A DNA stretch of 64,000 nt from the NCBI GenBank assembly GCA_965207335.1, contig OZ242267.1, positions 1,860,001 through 1,924,000 on the forward strand. Direction: 5' to 3'. The position numbers were made by a program, and so were the translations under genes. Position 1 is the first letter of the stretch. The number at the start of each line of letters is the position of its first letter. The notes under the pieces were generated by a model. It was not told where the DNA came from. It saw only the letters and a list, made by a program, of their open reading frames with translations, and ran no database searches. The stretch comes from G965207335 sp965207335. Its GTDB lineage: Bacteria > Pseudomonadota > Gammaproteobacteria > PS1 > Pseudothioglobaceae. Below are positions 45,132-54,602 of this stretch, in pieces.

Positions 45132-47333
45132 TTAAAAACGATATTCAAGACCGAATTGGATGTTAGATGAATTTTTTAATTGTCCAAATTGACTACTTTC
45201 ACCGCCATAATAATGATTTGACTCAAAATTAGCAATAGTATTATCGTTGAAAGCATATTCTACTTGGAATTTATTCCACTTACCTGCTTTTCTATCTGCT
45301 AAGTGCTGAATTTCATCATAAATAAAAGTGTTACTCCATCTATGTTGTTTATTAACACCAAATGGCTTGCTTAAAAATAGCGAATAAAAGCGTTTATTTT
45401 TATCAGCTTGTCTAAAACCATTAGTTAAGTGCATACTGGCAAAGTCTGCGGTATATCTATTGCCATCACTAACATAATCTAAGTTAGTATCTAAGATATA
45501 TTGTGTTCCTATTAACATATTAAAGATATTAAAATCAACACCAAAAATGTATTTAACTCTATTACCAGCTGTCATCTCAAAGGCATCTGCTAAATCACCT
45601 ATGGCTAGTTTATTAAGGTCAACAATAGGTTGATAAACATTAGCTTGATGCAGTATTTCTGTTTTCAAGATAAAGGTATTAAGATTTTTAATATCTAGGG
45701 CATAATCTAAGGCAATACCAATATTACGCGCTCGTTTTAAAGTTTGCTCAAAGATTAGTATTGGCGATGAATTATAGGTATCTGTTGCATACGAGCCACC
45801 ATAGTTTCTACCCTGACTATCACTAAGGCTAATATACGAGCCTGTGCTTGTTATAGTAGCTGGGTTTACAGCAGTTATAGGTAAAGATTCATTAAAATCA
45901 GGGTTTCTAATAATTAATGTAGGATATACGGTATTTTTAGTAAGTGTTTCACCTGCATCATTACGCCATGATAGGTTAATTACTGGATTTGGGTCATAAT
46001 TATGAGAAAAAATTATTGAGCTATTTATACCATTATCAAAAGATTTATTTGCTTTAAATGCTAGATTAACATTAAAATTATCAGGCATACTTAATACATA
46101 CTGTGAGCGAGCATTAACAAAAGTGTCAAGAGTTCTAAATGAAGTGTCTGTCATATATTCAAATGCTGAATCTCTTTTGCCATCGCCAAAAGATGATAAA
46201 TTGCTATTATAACTAGCGCCAAAGTCGTTGAATACACCAGCACCTGTAAAAGTATTACTAACTTGATTAAAAACTGCTGTAACATTATTCTGAATAGTTA
46301 AATCGTTACACCCTGTATAGTTAGTATCTGCACATGCTTGCTCTGCAATACTAAGTCCAAAATAAGTATTGGCAAAGCCTGAAACAGTTGCACCATTATC
46401 AACTTGTTTTTGTCGAAAATCTTCGTCTAACTGAGCTAGAGTAAGTCCGCTAGTAAAAATACCTACTGTAAAGTTACTTAATATTTTATTATATGGATTA
46501 TTATTTATATCATTGTCAATTAAATTATTTAAGCCACTTAAAGACCGTACAGCAGTTAAATTAACAAATCCAGTACCAAAGCCAGCTGCAACCGAGCCAA
46601 AATCAGGAGTAATATTTAAAAAGCCATTTTTTGTACCAGTAATAGTATCAATACCTTTTAAGATAAAAACATTATCTTGGTTATGTCCTATGCCAGCAAT
46701 GTCTGGAATTGCCCCAGTTTGTTGATTAAATGCTCCATTTGTTCTAACAGAAGTATCAATTTTTCTATTAAGTCCTGCAAAAAAATTCTCTCTTGGTTGA
46801 GATACAACAAATTGTAAATCAGAACCAGCTTTTTTAGTTTTAATATTTAATGCCCATATTGGTATTCTTGCCTCATCAGGAGCATTTTGTAGCATTTCTG
46901 AAAAGTCTGTGGGGTTTATTAAATCTAATAATTTTATGCCATTAGCAACCAAAACCACTTGTTGCTTGCCAACTCTAAATTTATAGTCTTTATATTTGCT
47001 ATCAAAATAAAATTCTCTTATAAAATCTCTTTGGGTGTATTTTTCATTGCTTTTAAATTGATTATCTGTAGCATAAGGATTATAGTAGATATTAAATTCG
47101 GTGTGATAATCAAAATTATTGTCAATACCACCATCAAAATATAATTTAAATTTAGTTTCTGATTTGAATACATAATCATTTTTACGAACTAAGTCTGAAC
47201 CTATAGTTTTATAATTATTATCAGCAAACACTGCTGTTTCATTGCTAAGATTGCCAGTTACTTTTATGTCAGCACTAATATATTGGCTATTAAAAATTAA
47301 GGTTAATACTGTAATACCTGCTCTAAAATTCAT
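45132..47333 (-). CDS. Large outer-membrane beta-barrel protein (DUF1302/porin-like)
   Basis: A 733-aa exported protein with signal peptide (about 1-21, ending QYISA). Alternating aromatic/polar strands and a final phenylalanine (FGLEYRF) indicate insertion as a beta-barrel. The N-terminal part has FRVGKQQVVLVANGIKLLDL followed by INPTDFSEML, a pattern I associate with DUF1302 proteins. Substrate unknown. It is a single gene with long spacers on both sides. Confidence 0.65.
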   Translation of the reverse strand: MNFRAGITVLTLIFNSQYISADIKVTGNLSNETAVFADNNYKTIGSDLVRKNDYVFKSETKFKLYFDGGIDNNFDYHTEFNIYYNPYATDNQFKSNEKYTQRDFIREFYFDSKYKDYKFRVGKQQVVLVANGIKLLDLINPTDFSEMLQNAPDEARIPIWALNIKTKKAGSDLQFVVSQPRENFFAGLNRKIDTSVRTNGAFNQQTGAIPDIAGIGHNQDNVFILKGIDTITGTKNGFLNITPDFGSVAAGFGTGFVNLTAVRSLSGLNNLIDNDINNNPYNKILSNFTVGIFTSGLTLAQLDEDFRQKQVDNGATVSGFANTYFGLSIAEQACADTNYTGCNDLTIQNNVTAVFNQVSNTFTGAGVFNDFGASYNSNLSSFGDGKRDSAFEYMTDTSFRTLDTFVNARSQYVLSMPDNFNVNLAFKANKSFDNGINSSIIFSHNYDPNPVINLSWRNDAGETLTKNTVYPTLIIRNPDFNESLPITAVNPATITSTGSYISLSDSQGRNYGGSYATDTYNSSPILIFEQTLKRARNIGIALDYALDIKNLNTFILKTEILHQANVYQPIVDLNKLAIGDLADAFEMTAGNRVKYIFGVDFNIFNMLIGTQYILDTNLDYVSDGNRYTADFASMHLTNGFRQADKNKRFYSLFLSKPFGVNKQHRWSNTFIYDEIQHLADRKAGKWNKFQVEYAFNDNTIANFESNHYYGGESSQFGQLKNSSNIQFGLEYRF

Positions 47334-47746
47334 ATTATCTCCATTTTTATCAATACTATTATTTAATTTTATTTACTTTTTTACTTCACTAAAGTTTTTA
47401 TATTTATCATTAATCTAAACATAATTTTGTACTGGCTTAGTAAAATGAAGAATTTCTAGGTACTTAATAAGGTAACTCAAAATAAATTTTCACATATTAT
47501 ACCATAAAATATTTTATGATAATACCATAATTAAGAATATTGCATAAGGAAATTTATGTAATATGACACTGTTTATTAACTATGCTGTTATTGTATAAAA
47601 AAAACAATCCTTGTGTAATGACTTAATAAAACTTTTATGTGAAAGATAACTAAGTGATTATTTTATAATGAGTTAATATTTATTTACTTTTTAAAAAACA
47701 TAGTTTTGTGGAATTATTTATTTTATAGTGTTAAAATTAAAAGACC
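47334..47746. other. Intergenic 413 bp between divergent genes, no gene seen
   Basis: This is the shared upstream region of the outer-membrane protein gene and the cation efflux gene. It is AT-rich; no MITE, hairpin family member or RNA gene was recognised. TATAGT (47724-47729) and TAAAAT (47732-47737) precede the efflux gene as possible -10 elements. Confidence 0.5.
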
Positions 47747-48910
47747 ATGTTAGAAGAAAAAATAAACAAGTCGCAAATAATAATAAAAGTAACAATAATA
47801 GGTGCTGTTGTAGATTTTTTATTATCAGTATTTAAAATTACCCTAGGTTATTTAAGTAACTCCCAATCTTTTATTGCTGATGGCTTGCATTCTCTTTCTG
47901 ATTTATTATCGGATGCTTTGGTCTTATTTGTATCCAAACATGCATATGTTGCTCCAGATGAAGAGCATCCGTATGGGCATGAAAAAATTGAAACTCTAGC
48001 TACATTAGCACTAAGTTCTATTTTATTATTAGTGGGGGTTTATGTAGTTATTGATGGCTTTATAGAATTATTCTCCAATACTAAAGAAGTAATAGTAACA
48101 CCTATTTTGTTTGTAGTAATTGCCATATCTATAGTCTCCAAAGAGATTTTATATTGGATGACAATAATAAAAGCTAAAAAAATAAACTCCTCAATGCTAG
48201 TAGCAAATGCTTGGCACCATAGAACAGATTCTATATCTTCTGCTGTAGTTCTTATTGGTATTATTGGTTCTGCATTTGATTTTCATTATGTCGATTCTAT
48301 TGCCGCAATAATTGTAGGTATTATGATTTCTTATATTGCTTGGAAGTTAAGCATACCAAGTATTAAAGAGTTATTAGATAGTGCTATTGAAAAAGAAATT
48401 ATCCAAGAATTGAGAACAAATATTCTAACAGTAGATGAGGTTAAAAAAATTCACTCTTTTCGTACTAGAAGAAGCGGAAATTCTATTATAGCTGATATTC
48501 ATATTCAGGTAACTCCATTTTTGACTGTTAGTGAAGGGCATATTATAACTCTAAGAGCAGTAGATGTTATCAATGAAAAAATAAGTGGTGCTACGGACAT
48601 TGTAATTCATATTAATCCAGAAGATTATGCAAATAAATACTTATATCAAAATATGCCATTGCGTAGAGATATTCTTAATATAATACACAAATACTTAGAT
48701 GATAATGATTGCTTAACAATATTACATACAATTAAACTACACTATATAAATGGTACTATTATTGTTGATGTTTACTTCCCTATTAGCTCTATTACTGATA
48801 AAAAGTATGATTCTTTAGCAGAAATAGTCTCAAATATTACTAAGCTAATGGATGTTTTTGCTAATTCTAGATTGTATTTTTCTACAAGCAATGATAAGCA
48901 TGACAAATAG
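47747..48910 (+). CDS. Cation diffusion facilitator (FieF-like) efflux transporter
   Basis: A 387-aa inner-membrane protein with about six transmembrane segments. The metal-site motifs are DGLHSLSDLLSD in TM2 and AWHHRTDSISS in TM5 (HxxxD), and a long C-terminal cytoplasmic domain has HIHIQVTPF. It exports Zn2+, Fe2+ or similar ions; the metal cannot be fixed from sequence. Its last 29 bp overlap the convergent ruvC gene. Confidence 0.88.
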   Translation: MLEEKINKSQIIIKVTIIGAVVDFLLSVFKITLGYLSNSQSFIADGLHSLSDLLSDALVLFVSKHAYVAPDEEHPYGHEKIETLATLALSSILLLVGVYVVIDGFIELFSNTKEVIVTPILFVVIAISIVSKEILYWMTIIKAKKINSSMLVANAWHHRTDSISSAVVLIGIIGSAFDFHYVDSIAAIIVGIMISYIAWKLSIPSIKELLDSAIEKEIIQELRTNILTVDEVKKIHSFRTRRSGNSIIADIHIQVTPFLTVSEGHIITLRAVDVINEKISGATDIVIHINPEDYANKYLYQNMPLRRDILNIIHKYLDDNDCLTILHTIKLHYINGTIIVDVYFPISSITDKKYDSLAEIVSNITKLMDVFANSRLYFSTSNDKHDK

Positions 48911-49352
48911 CACTAGCTAGTGCATCTGAGGCATCAATTTGTGGATTTTTTTGTAATTTGAGTAATTTTTTTACCATAAATAATACTTGTTTTTTATTGG
49001 CATGTCCCTTGCCTACTATGGTTTTTTTTATTTGATTAGCACTGTACTCAGCAATAGCAATATCATTATAAGTAATTGCACTAATAATAGCACCTCTTGC
49101 ATGTCCTAGTTTGATACTTGCATCTGGATTAGGTCTATCAGGACGCATAAAAATTCTCTCCACAACAGCAATATCTGGCTTATGGTTTTTAGATATTTCT
49201 AAAATACCAGTAAAAATTGTGTGAATCTTCGTAACAATATTACCGTTAGTTCTTATACAACCACTATTTTTATAAGTAAAATTTAATTTATCGACTTCAA
49301 TAACACCAAATCCTGTGGTGTTAAGTCCTGGGTCTATGCCTAGTATTATCAT
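48882..49352 (-). CDS. ruvC: Crossover junction endodeoxyribonuclease RuvC
   Basis: A 156-aa Holliday-junction resolvase with the four acidic residues D7 (GIDPGL), E65 (VVERIFM), D140 and D143 (IDASDALA). It starts MIILGIDPGLNTTGFG, standard for RuvC. ruvA and ruvB are not adjacent. The C-terminus overlaps the end of the cation efflux gene by 29 bp on opposite strands. Confidence 0.95.
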   Translation of the reverse strand: MIILGIDPGLNTTGFGVIEVDKLNFTYKNSGCIRTNGNIVTKIHTIFTGILEISKNHKPDIAVVERIFMRPDRPNPDASIKLGHARGAIISAITYNDIAIAEYSANQIKKTIVGKGHANKKQVLFMVKKLLKLQKNPQIDASDALASAICHAYHCL

Positions 49353-49409
49353 AACAATAAGTTATTTTAATTAGTTTATTGTATAATATAAACTTTTTAG
49401 GAATAAAAA

Positions 49410-49781
49410 ATGGCCGTTATAGAACTTAATAAAGATAATTTTGACAAAACTATCACAGAAAACAACTTAGTAATAGTTGATTTTTGGGCAACTTGGTGTG
49501 GTCCTTGTAAGGGTTTTGCACCAGTTTATGATGAGGTGTCTAATGATTTTAATGATGTAGTATTTGCTAAAGTTAATACCGAGGATGAACAAGAATTAGC
49601 TACTAATTTTCAAGTTCGCTCCATTCCTACTTTAATGATTTTTAAAGAAAAAATAGCTATTTTTTCACAAGCTGGTGCTTTGGCAAAATCAGATTTAGAA
49701 GATATTCTTAATAAAGCTAAAAAAGTAGATATGGACATGGTTCGTAGTGAAATTGCACAAGAACAAGATAAAGTCAACTAA
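49410..49781 (+). CDS. Thioredoxin family protein
   Basis: A 123-aa cytosolic thioredoxin with WATWCGPCK (C30/C33) and the cis-Pro segment VRSIPTLMIF. It carries about 15 extra residues at the C-terminus (acidic and polar). It has a Shine-Dalgarno (AGGA) and a TATAAT-like box upstream. The stop codon TAA overlaps the 8-bp target-site duplication of the repeat element that follows, so the element inserted exactly at the gene end. Confidence 0.9.
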   Translation: MAVIELNKDNFDKTITENNLVIVDFWATWCGPCKGFAPVYDEVSNDFNDVVFAKVNTEDEQELATNFQVRSIPTLMIFKEKIAIFSQAGALAKSDLEDILNKAKKVDMDMVRSEIAQEQDKVN

Positions 49782-49787
49782 GTATAT

Positions 49788-50556
49788 GGGAATTATATAC
49801 TTTAATCTGCAAATTTTACTTTTTTTCTAGTCGCCACCTGATATTTTGTTGTGTTTTGCTTGTTTTTTAATTGAGGGGCAGAACCAATTCCTTCATTACA
49901 ACTATTGTACAACAGCCCCTCAAACTCCCCATATAGAGATTTTGCTTGTAAGGTATATTTTTGTCGTGAGATATTAGCGGTGTAATTTAAAAAAGCACTA
50001 ACAATAACAAATTGGAATTATGCCAACCGTCATTACGAGACTTTGTAAAAGGCGTGGCAATCTCATCTTGCAAAAGCGGTGTAATTTAAAAAAAGTATCC
50101 ATAATAGTAAGCAAAGCTTACTTTGGGGAATATCCCCAAACCCCTAACAGCAATTACAGGTTGTTTAGTTTGTATTAAGTTGTTTTACTTGTTTTTTAAT
50201 TAGAGATCTTTGCATAAATAAGGATGATTAACAGAGCTCTGATTTTTGCTTAATGTAAGTGAGTAAAAAGCGGGGTTCTGATGATTATTCATGTTTGTGC
50301 AAAGGTCTCTCACTGTACAACAGCCCCTCAAACTCCCCATATAGACATTTTGCTTGTAATTTATATTTTTATCGTGAGATATTCGCGATGTGATTTAAAA
50401 AAGCACTAACAATAACAAATTAGAATTATACCCACCGTCATTGCGAGCCTTGTAAAAGGCGTGGCAATCTCATCTTACAAACGCAGTATAATTTAATAAT
50501 TAAGTATTGTGTACCTAGAACTTAGATATTTTTGCAGATTAAAGTATATAATTCCC
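49788..50556. mobile_element. 769-bp non-autonomous element with 26-bp perfect TIR and 8-bp TSD
   Basis: A perfect 26-bp inverted repeat occupies 49788-49813 (starting GGGAATTATATAC) and 50531-50556. AAGTATAT directly abuts both outer ends (49780-49787 and 50557-50564), an 8-bp target-site duplication. No ORF lies inside. The interior is a mosaic: a TTGAGGGGC...GCCCCTCAA hairpin, GTCATTGCGAG...GGCAATCTC hairpins at about 50028 and 50433, the GTAAGCAAAGCTTAC-GGGGAATATCCCC segment, and a nested 107-bp MITE. The same parts recur at 59.8-61.7 kb. Confidence 0.85.
50203..50309. mobile_element. MITE, 107-bp class, nested in the 769-bp element
   Basis: Ends are GAGATCTTTGCATAA and GTGCAAAGGTCTC. 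It is in reverse orientation to the copies at 2516 and 23420 and interrupts a GAGGGGCAG repeat, so it inserted after that repeat unit formed. No coding capacity. Confidence 0.82.
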
Positions 50557-50578
50557 AAGTATATTGTGTAAATATAAA

Positions 50579-50962
50579 CTACTTCATAAAAATAGGCTTA
50601 TGTATTTTTTTTCTAAGCCAATTAAGAGAATTGAATAAAATATTATTTTTTATTAGTTTCAATTCTAATTTTCTTTTATACGGAAAACGCATAATAAACA
50701 CAGCAAATAAAATAGTAACTAAGCCTTGCCCTGGGATAAACAACATAACAAGCCCTAATAACAAAAGTATAAAGCCGATAATATTTAATAGACTTATATA
50801 TAAAATATTATGTTTTTTGATAATATAATGTTTTGTGAAATAATTACTTGGAATTAAACCAATTAAGTACGGTGTTAGTACTATTGTTATTACTAGCATT
50901 AACATGGATATTATGCTTATATATATAAAGTAATTTTGGTATTGTGATAAAAAATTAAGCAC
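50579..50962 (-). CDS. Small inner-membrane protein (PGPGW-like family)
   Basis: A 127-aa protein with about three hydrophobic segments. The segment LGLVMLFIPGQGLVTILFA followed by RFPYKRKLE matches the PGPGW-type putative transmembrane family, with GQG in place of GPG. It starts with GTG at 50962, overlapping the glyS stop by one base (TAGTG). Function unknown. Confidence 0.7.
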   Translation of the reverse strand: MLNFLSQYQNYFIYISIISMLMLVITIVLTPYLIGLIPSNYFTKHYIIKKHNILYISLLNIIGFILLLLGLVMLFIPGQGLVTILFAVFIMRFPYKRKLELKLIKNNILFNSLNWLRKKIHKPIFMK

Positions 50963-53034
50963 TATAATTTAGATATATCAGCTATTGATGTTAATAACTT
51001 ATAAACCATGATTAACAAGTATATTCTAGCATTTTTTAAGGCTTTATCATCGCTATTAACCATTATCTGTGCAAAAAAATTATCAATTAAAAGCTCTAAG
51101 TCACAAAGGCTAAGCATTTTATCTTGGTAGCTCTTATGTTGTTTAGTTTTTATATATTTTATTTTTTCTAGTAAAAGTAATTCTTCTTGTTTAGTTAGTA
51201 GATTTGTATCAGTATTAATAATGATATTATCAATATCAGTATTAGGATAATTATCTCTTAGAATATTAAATATGCGTTTATTAAGAGTAATTAAATTGCT
51301 AGCTTGTTGTTTGGTGCTAAATTTTGCTACCGCATGTATGCGTTTATCAAAGTCATATATAGAGCAATTATCATCCAAAATAACAGCATTATAAATATTA
51401 ACATTAATGCCTAATTCTAGGTAGTAAACTTTTAAGCGTTCAAAAATAAAATTAATAATATCATCTATCACAACTGGTGTTTTTTTAATCAAATCATTGT
51501 ATAGACTTAAAATAAAGTTTACTAATTTAGAAAAATTTAACTCTAATTTATAAGTAATAATTATTCTAGCAACACCTATGGCTAGTCTTCTTAATGCATA
51601 TGGATCTTTGCTTCCTGTTGGTATATTACCTGTTGCATATATGCCTACTATGGTGTCTAATTTATCGGCTATGGCAAGTAATGATGCTAATTTAGTGTTT
51701 GGCAAACTATCACCTGAAAATCTTGGTTTATAATGCTCGCTAATAATATCTGCTACTAATTTATTTTCATTGTCGTGTAATGCATAATAACCACCCATTA
51801 CACCTTGTAATTTTGGTAATTCAATTACCATATTTGATGCTAAATCTGACTTAGATAATAATGATGCTCTTAGTAAATTTGTTGTATCATTAGTATTTAT
51901 TGCTAATTTATCAGCAATATATTCTGTTATTTTTACCAATCTTTTACTCTTATCATACAAACTTCCTAAGGATTGCATAAATAACACTGACTTTAAAGAT
52001 TGCAATCTATTCTCCAAACTGGTATTTTTATCCTGTTGCAAAAAAAACTTAGCATCTGCAAGTCTAGGTTTAATTACTCTTTGATTGCCTGTTACAATAA
52101 TATCAATATTATTATTTGAGGTATTAGCAACTCCAATAAATAATGCTTGTAATTTATGCTGTTTATTAAATACTGGGAAGTATTTTTGATGCGATTCTAT
52201 GGTTAAAATCAATACTTCTTCTGGAAGTTCTAAAAATTCTGTTGCAAAATTACCTAAAAAAGCACAAGGACATTCTACTAAGGCACAAACTTCATTTAAT
52301 AAGTTGTCTTTTATATCAACTAATATATTATTTTTATTTGCTAAGGATAATATTTGTTTTTTTATTAATTGTTTTCTAGTATTAAAATTTGCCTCAATAT
52401 TTAAACTTTTAATTGCCTTTTGGTAATCATTGGCTTTATTTATAGCTATTTTATTATTTTTGGTAAATCTTAATCCATAAGTATATCTATCACTGTTTAA
52501 ACCAAAAATATTAATAGCAACAACATCACTATTTAGTAAAGCAACCAACCATCTAATAGGGCGACTAAAACTATAATCATTATCGCCCCAACGCATAGCT
52601 TTATCTACTTTAATAGCTGTTATTGAGTTTGCTACTATAACTGGCAATAAATCAAAAATATTTTTTTGCTCTTGTTTTTTGGTATGGGTGTAATATTTGC
52701 TGTTATTAATACTTTCAATTACTAAATCATTAATATCAACATTACAAGACTTGGCAAAACCAGCTATTGCTCTTTTATCGGAGTCTAGTTTTGGACCTTT
52801 TTTAGTTATTTTGTTAAGTTTTTGTATTGTTTGCAGTTTATTGACTAAGACTGCTAGTCTTCTTGAGGTACAAAATATATCAATATTGTCATAGCTTAGG
52901 TGGTTTTTGGTTATTTGTTTAGCGATATTATTTTTTAATTGCAATACTAAATCAACTAGTAAGTTAGGCGGTAATTCTTCACAACCTATTTCTAGTAAAA
53001 AATCCTTGTTAGATTCTGTTGTTAATTTTGCCAC
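50962..53034 (-). CDS. glyS: Glycyl-tRNA synthetase beta subunit
   Basis: A 690-aa subunit of the bacterial alpha2-beta2 GlyRS. It has the N-terminal FLLEIGCEELPPN motif, GLRF and KAMRWGDNDYSFSRPIRW in the B3/4-like region, and the HD-like segment LLSKSDLASNMVIELPKLQG. I start at GTG 53034 (residue pattern AKLTTESNKDFLLEIG); a TTG at 53061 would lengthen the overlap with the upstream gene to 40 bp. The alpha subunit gene glyQ, normally adjacent, is not in the window; an orphan MbcA/ParS-like gene sits in its place. Confidence 0.9.
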   Translation of the reverse strand: MAKLTTESNKDFLLEIGCEELPPNLLVDLVLQLKNNIAKQITKNHLSYDNIDIFCTSRRLAVLVNKLQTIQKLNKITKKGPKLDSDKRAIAGFAKSCNVDINDLVIESINNSKYYTHTKKQEQKNIFDLLPVIVANSITAIKVDKAMRWGDNDYSFSRPIRWLVALLNSDVVAINIFGLNSDRYTYGLRFTKNNKIAINKANDYQKAIKSLNIEANFNTRKQLIKKQILSLANKNNILVDIKDNLLNEVCALVECPCAFLGNFATEFLELPEEVLILTIESHQKYFPVFNKQHKLQALFIGVANTSNNNIDIIVTGNQRVIKPRLADAKFFLQQDKNTSLENRLQSLKSVLFMQSLGSLYDKSKRLVKITEYIADKLAINTNDTTNLLRASLLSKSDLASNMVIELPKLQGVMGGYYALHDNENKLVADIISEHYKPRFSGDSLPNTKLASLLAIADKLDTIVGIYATGNIPTGSKDPYALRRLAIGVARIIITYKLELNFSKLVNFILSLYNDLIKKTPVVIDDIINFIFERLKVYYLELGINVNIYNAVILDDNCSIYDFDKRIHAVAKFSTKQQASNLITLNKRIFNILRDNYPNTDIDNIIINTDTNLLTKQEELLLLEKIKYIKTKQHKSYQDKMLSLCDLELLIDNFFAQIMVNSDDKALKNARIYLLIMVYKLLTSIADISKL

Positions 53035-53417
53035 GATTGTGTACAATCTAAAAAATGCCAAATTCTTTTAATGCCAACATCGCCGCTTAACATTAACTGT
53101 AATGGGGTTTTTTTATCAAATTTTTTCATAGGCCTTTTTAGCCATATTGAACCGTAACTTTTATTAGCTGGATATGTAGTCCCTAGTGAATCATATATTC
53201 CCATTAATATTTCAGCACGATTTAATATATTTTGGTTGTAAGCAAACGACCTGTTACCATTTGTAAATGAATGTAAGTTTCTAGCTTTAAAATCATTTGG
53301 TAATCCTAATAGCACAACTTTGTCTTTATCGCTAATTTTCCAGCTATCTAATATCAACATTAAAGATGTTGTTAGAGTTTGTTTTTCTTGCTCATTTATT
53401 ACATTAATGTCAAACAT
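53022..53417 (-). CDS. MbcA/ParS/Xre antitoxin-like protein (DUF2384), orphan
   Basis: A 131-aa protein. The C-terminal half has RAEILMGIYDSLG, the GSIWLKRPMKKFD segment and PLQLMLSGDVGIKRIWHFLD, the pattern of the toxin-binding domain of Xre/MbcA/ParS antitoxins. No RES-domain toxin lies on either side, so it may be a solitary regulator. It overlaps the glyS start by 13 bp and is followed upstream by tolA 25 bp away, all on the same strand. Confidence 0.75.
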   Translation of the reverse strand: MFDINVINEQEKQTLTTSLMLILDSWKISDKDKVVLLGLPNDFKARNLHSFTNGNRSFAYNQNILNRAEILMGIYDSLGTTYPANKSYGSIWLKRPMKKFDKKTPLQLMLSGDVGIKRIWHFLDCTQSWQN

Positions 53418-53442
53418 ATTATTTTGAATTTATTATAAAAAA

Positions 53443-54594
53443 TTATTGCTGATTAAAATCAAACTCTATTATTTCATCAAATATATCATCTACTACTGCC
53501 TTAGGTAATGGGCTTGATTTATTTATTGCTGCTTTAATTGAGATTTTAAAAGCATTACTTTTATTATTACAAGATATAATATTAATAGATTTTACCTCTC
53601 CTTGTGTGTTTTGCCTAGCAAGTACTTTACAACTCCATTTTTTTTCAAATATTGGAGATTTAGTCCAATTTTTTCTAACATGCACTTGAATTAAACTTAT
53701 ATAATCGCCTTTTAATTTTTTTAATTGGTCTTCAATTAGTACTAAGTTTTCTTTTCTCTCTTCGTCTGCTATTTCTCTTGATAAACTATATTTAATCTTG
53801 TCTGTTTTAAATTTTTCAGCTGATTCTTTGTAAGATTTTTCTAATGCTTTTTTTTCTAATAAAATCTTTCGTTTTTCTGTAGCTGCATCTTTTACTGCCT
53901 GCTCTGCTTGTTTTTTTCTCTTTTCGGCTTTTTTAACATCTTGTTCTGCTAATTTTTTCTTTGCTTCGGCTTTCTTTCTGGCTTTATCTGCTTGTTTTTT
54001 TCTCTTTTCAGCTTTCTTTCTGGCCTGCTCTGCTTTCTTTTTCTTTGCCTCTACCTTTTTAACAGCCTGCTCTACTTTCTTTTTCTTTGCCTCTACCTTT
54101 TTAACAGCCTGCTCTACTTGTTTTTTCTTTACTTCGGCTTTCTTTCTTGCCTGCTCTGCTTGTTTTTTTCTCTTTTCAGCTTTCTTTCTTGCCTGCTCTG
54201 CTTTCTTTTTCTTTGCCTCTACCTTTTTAACAGCCTGCTCTACTTGTTTTTTCTTTGTCTGGGCTTTTTTAGTGTCTTTTTCAATTTTAAGTTTTTCAGA
54301 TTTTAAGTTAGCTAGTTGTTTTTGCTCTTTTTTTAGTGCTAGTTGTTTTTGTTTTTTGATATTTACTAAGCGCTCTCTTTCTTGTTTAATTAACTCAAAA
54401 TCAACTGTAACTGCTTTACTAATTTTTGTGTCTATTTGCTTAGTTTGGTAGTTGAGTTTTTTTGCTATTGGCTTCCATTCTGCACTAGTAGTATAAAAAA
54501 TAATCAACGATAAAACAATAATATGTATGACAAGTGCAAAACTAAATGCAATAGGATATTTTTTTGCTATAAGTGGTATTTTAAAAAATTTCAT
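53443..54594 (-). CDS. tolA: Cell envelope protein TolA
   Basis: A 383-aa periplasm-spanning protein: N-terminal membrane anchor (about 15-36), a long Lys/Ala/Glu/Gln helical domain (about 80-260) and a C-terminal globular domain (SLIQVHVRKNWTKSPIF and VKSINIISCNN). It links the TolQR motor to the outer membrane during division. The coiled-coil domain consists of near-identical DNA repeats (53880-54260) encoding KKAEQARKKAEKRKKQAEQA-type units, so its length may vary. It is third in the tolQ-tolR-tolA operon; tolB and pal are absent here. Confidence 0.9.
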   Translation of the reverse strand: MKFFKIPLIAKKYPIAFSFALVIHIIVLSLIIFYTTSAEWKPIAKKLNYQTKQIDTKISKAVTVDFELIKQERERLVNIKKQKQLALKKEQKQLANLKSEKLKIEKDTKKAQTKKKQVEQAVKKVEAKKKKAEQARKKAEKRKKQAEQARKKAEVKKKQVEQAVKKVEAKKKKVEQAVKKVEAKKKKAEQARKKAEKRKKQADKARKKAEAKKKLAEQDVKKAEKRKKQAEQAVKDAATEKRKILLEKKALEKSYKESAEKFKTDKIKYSLSREIADEERKENLVLIEDQLKKLKGDYISLIQVHVRKNWTKSPIFEKKWSCKVLARQNTQGEVKSINIISCNNKSNAFKISIKAAINKSSPLPKAVVDDIFDEIIEFDFNQQ

Positions 54595-54602
54595 AGTTAT
54601 AA

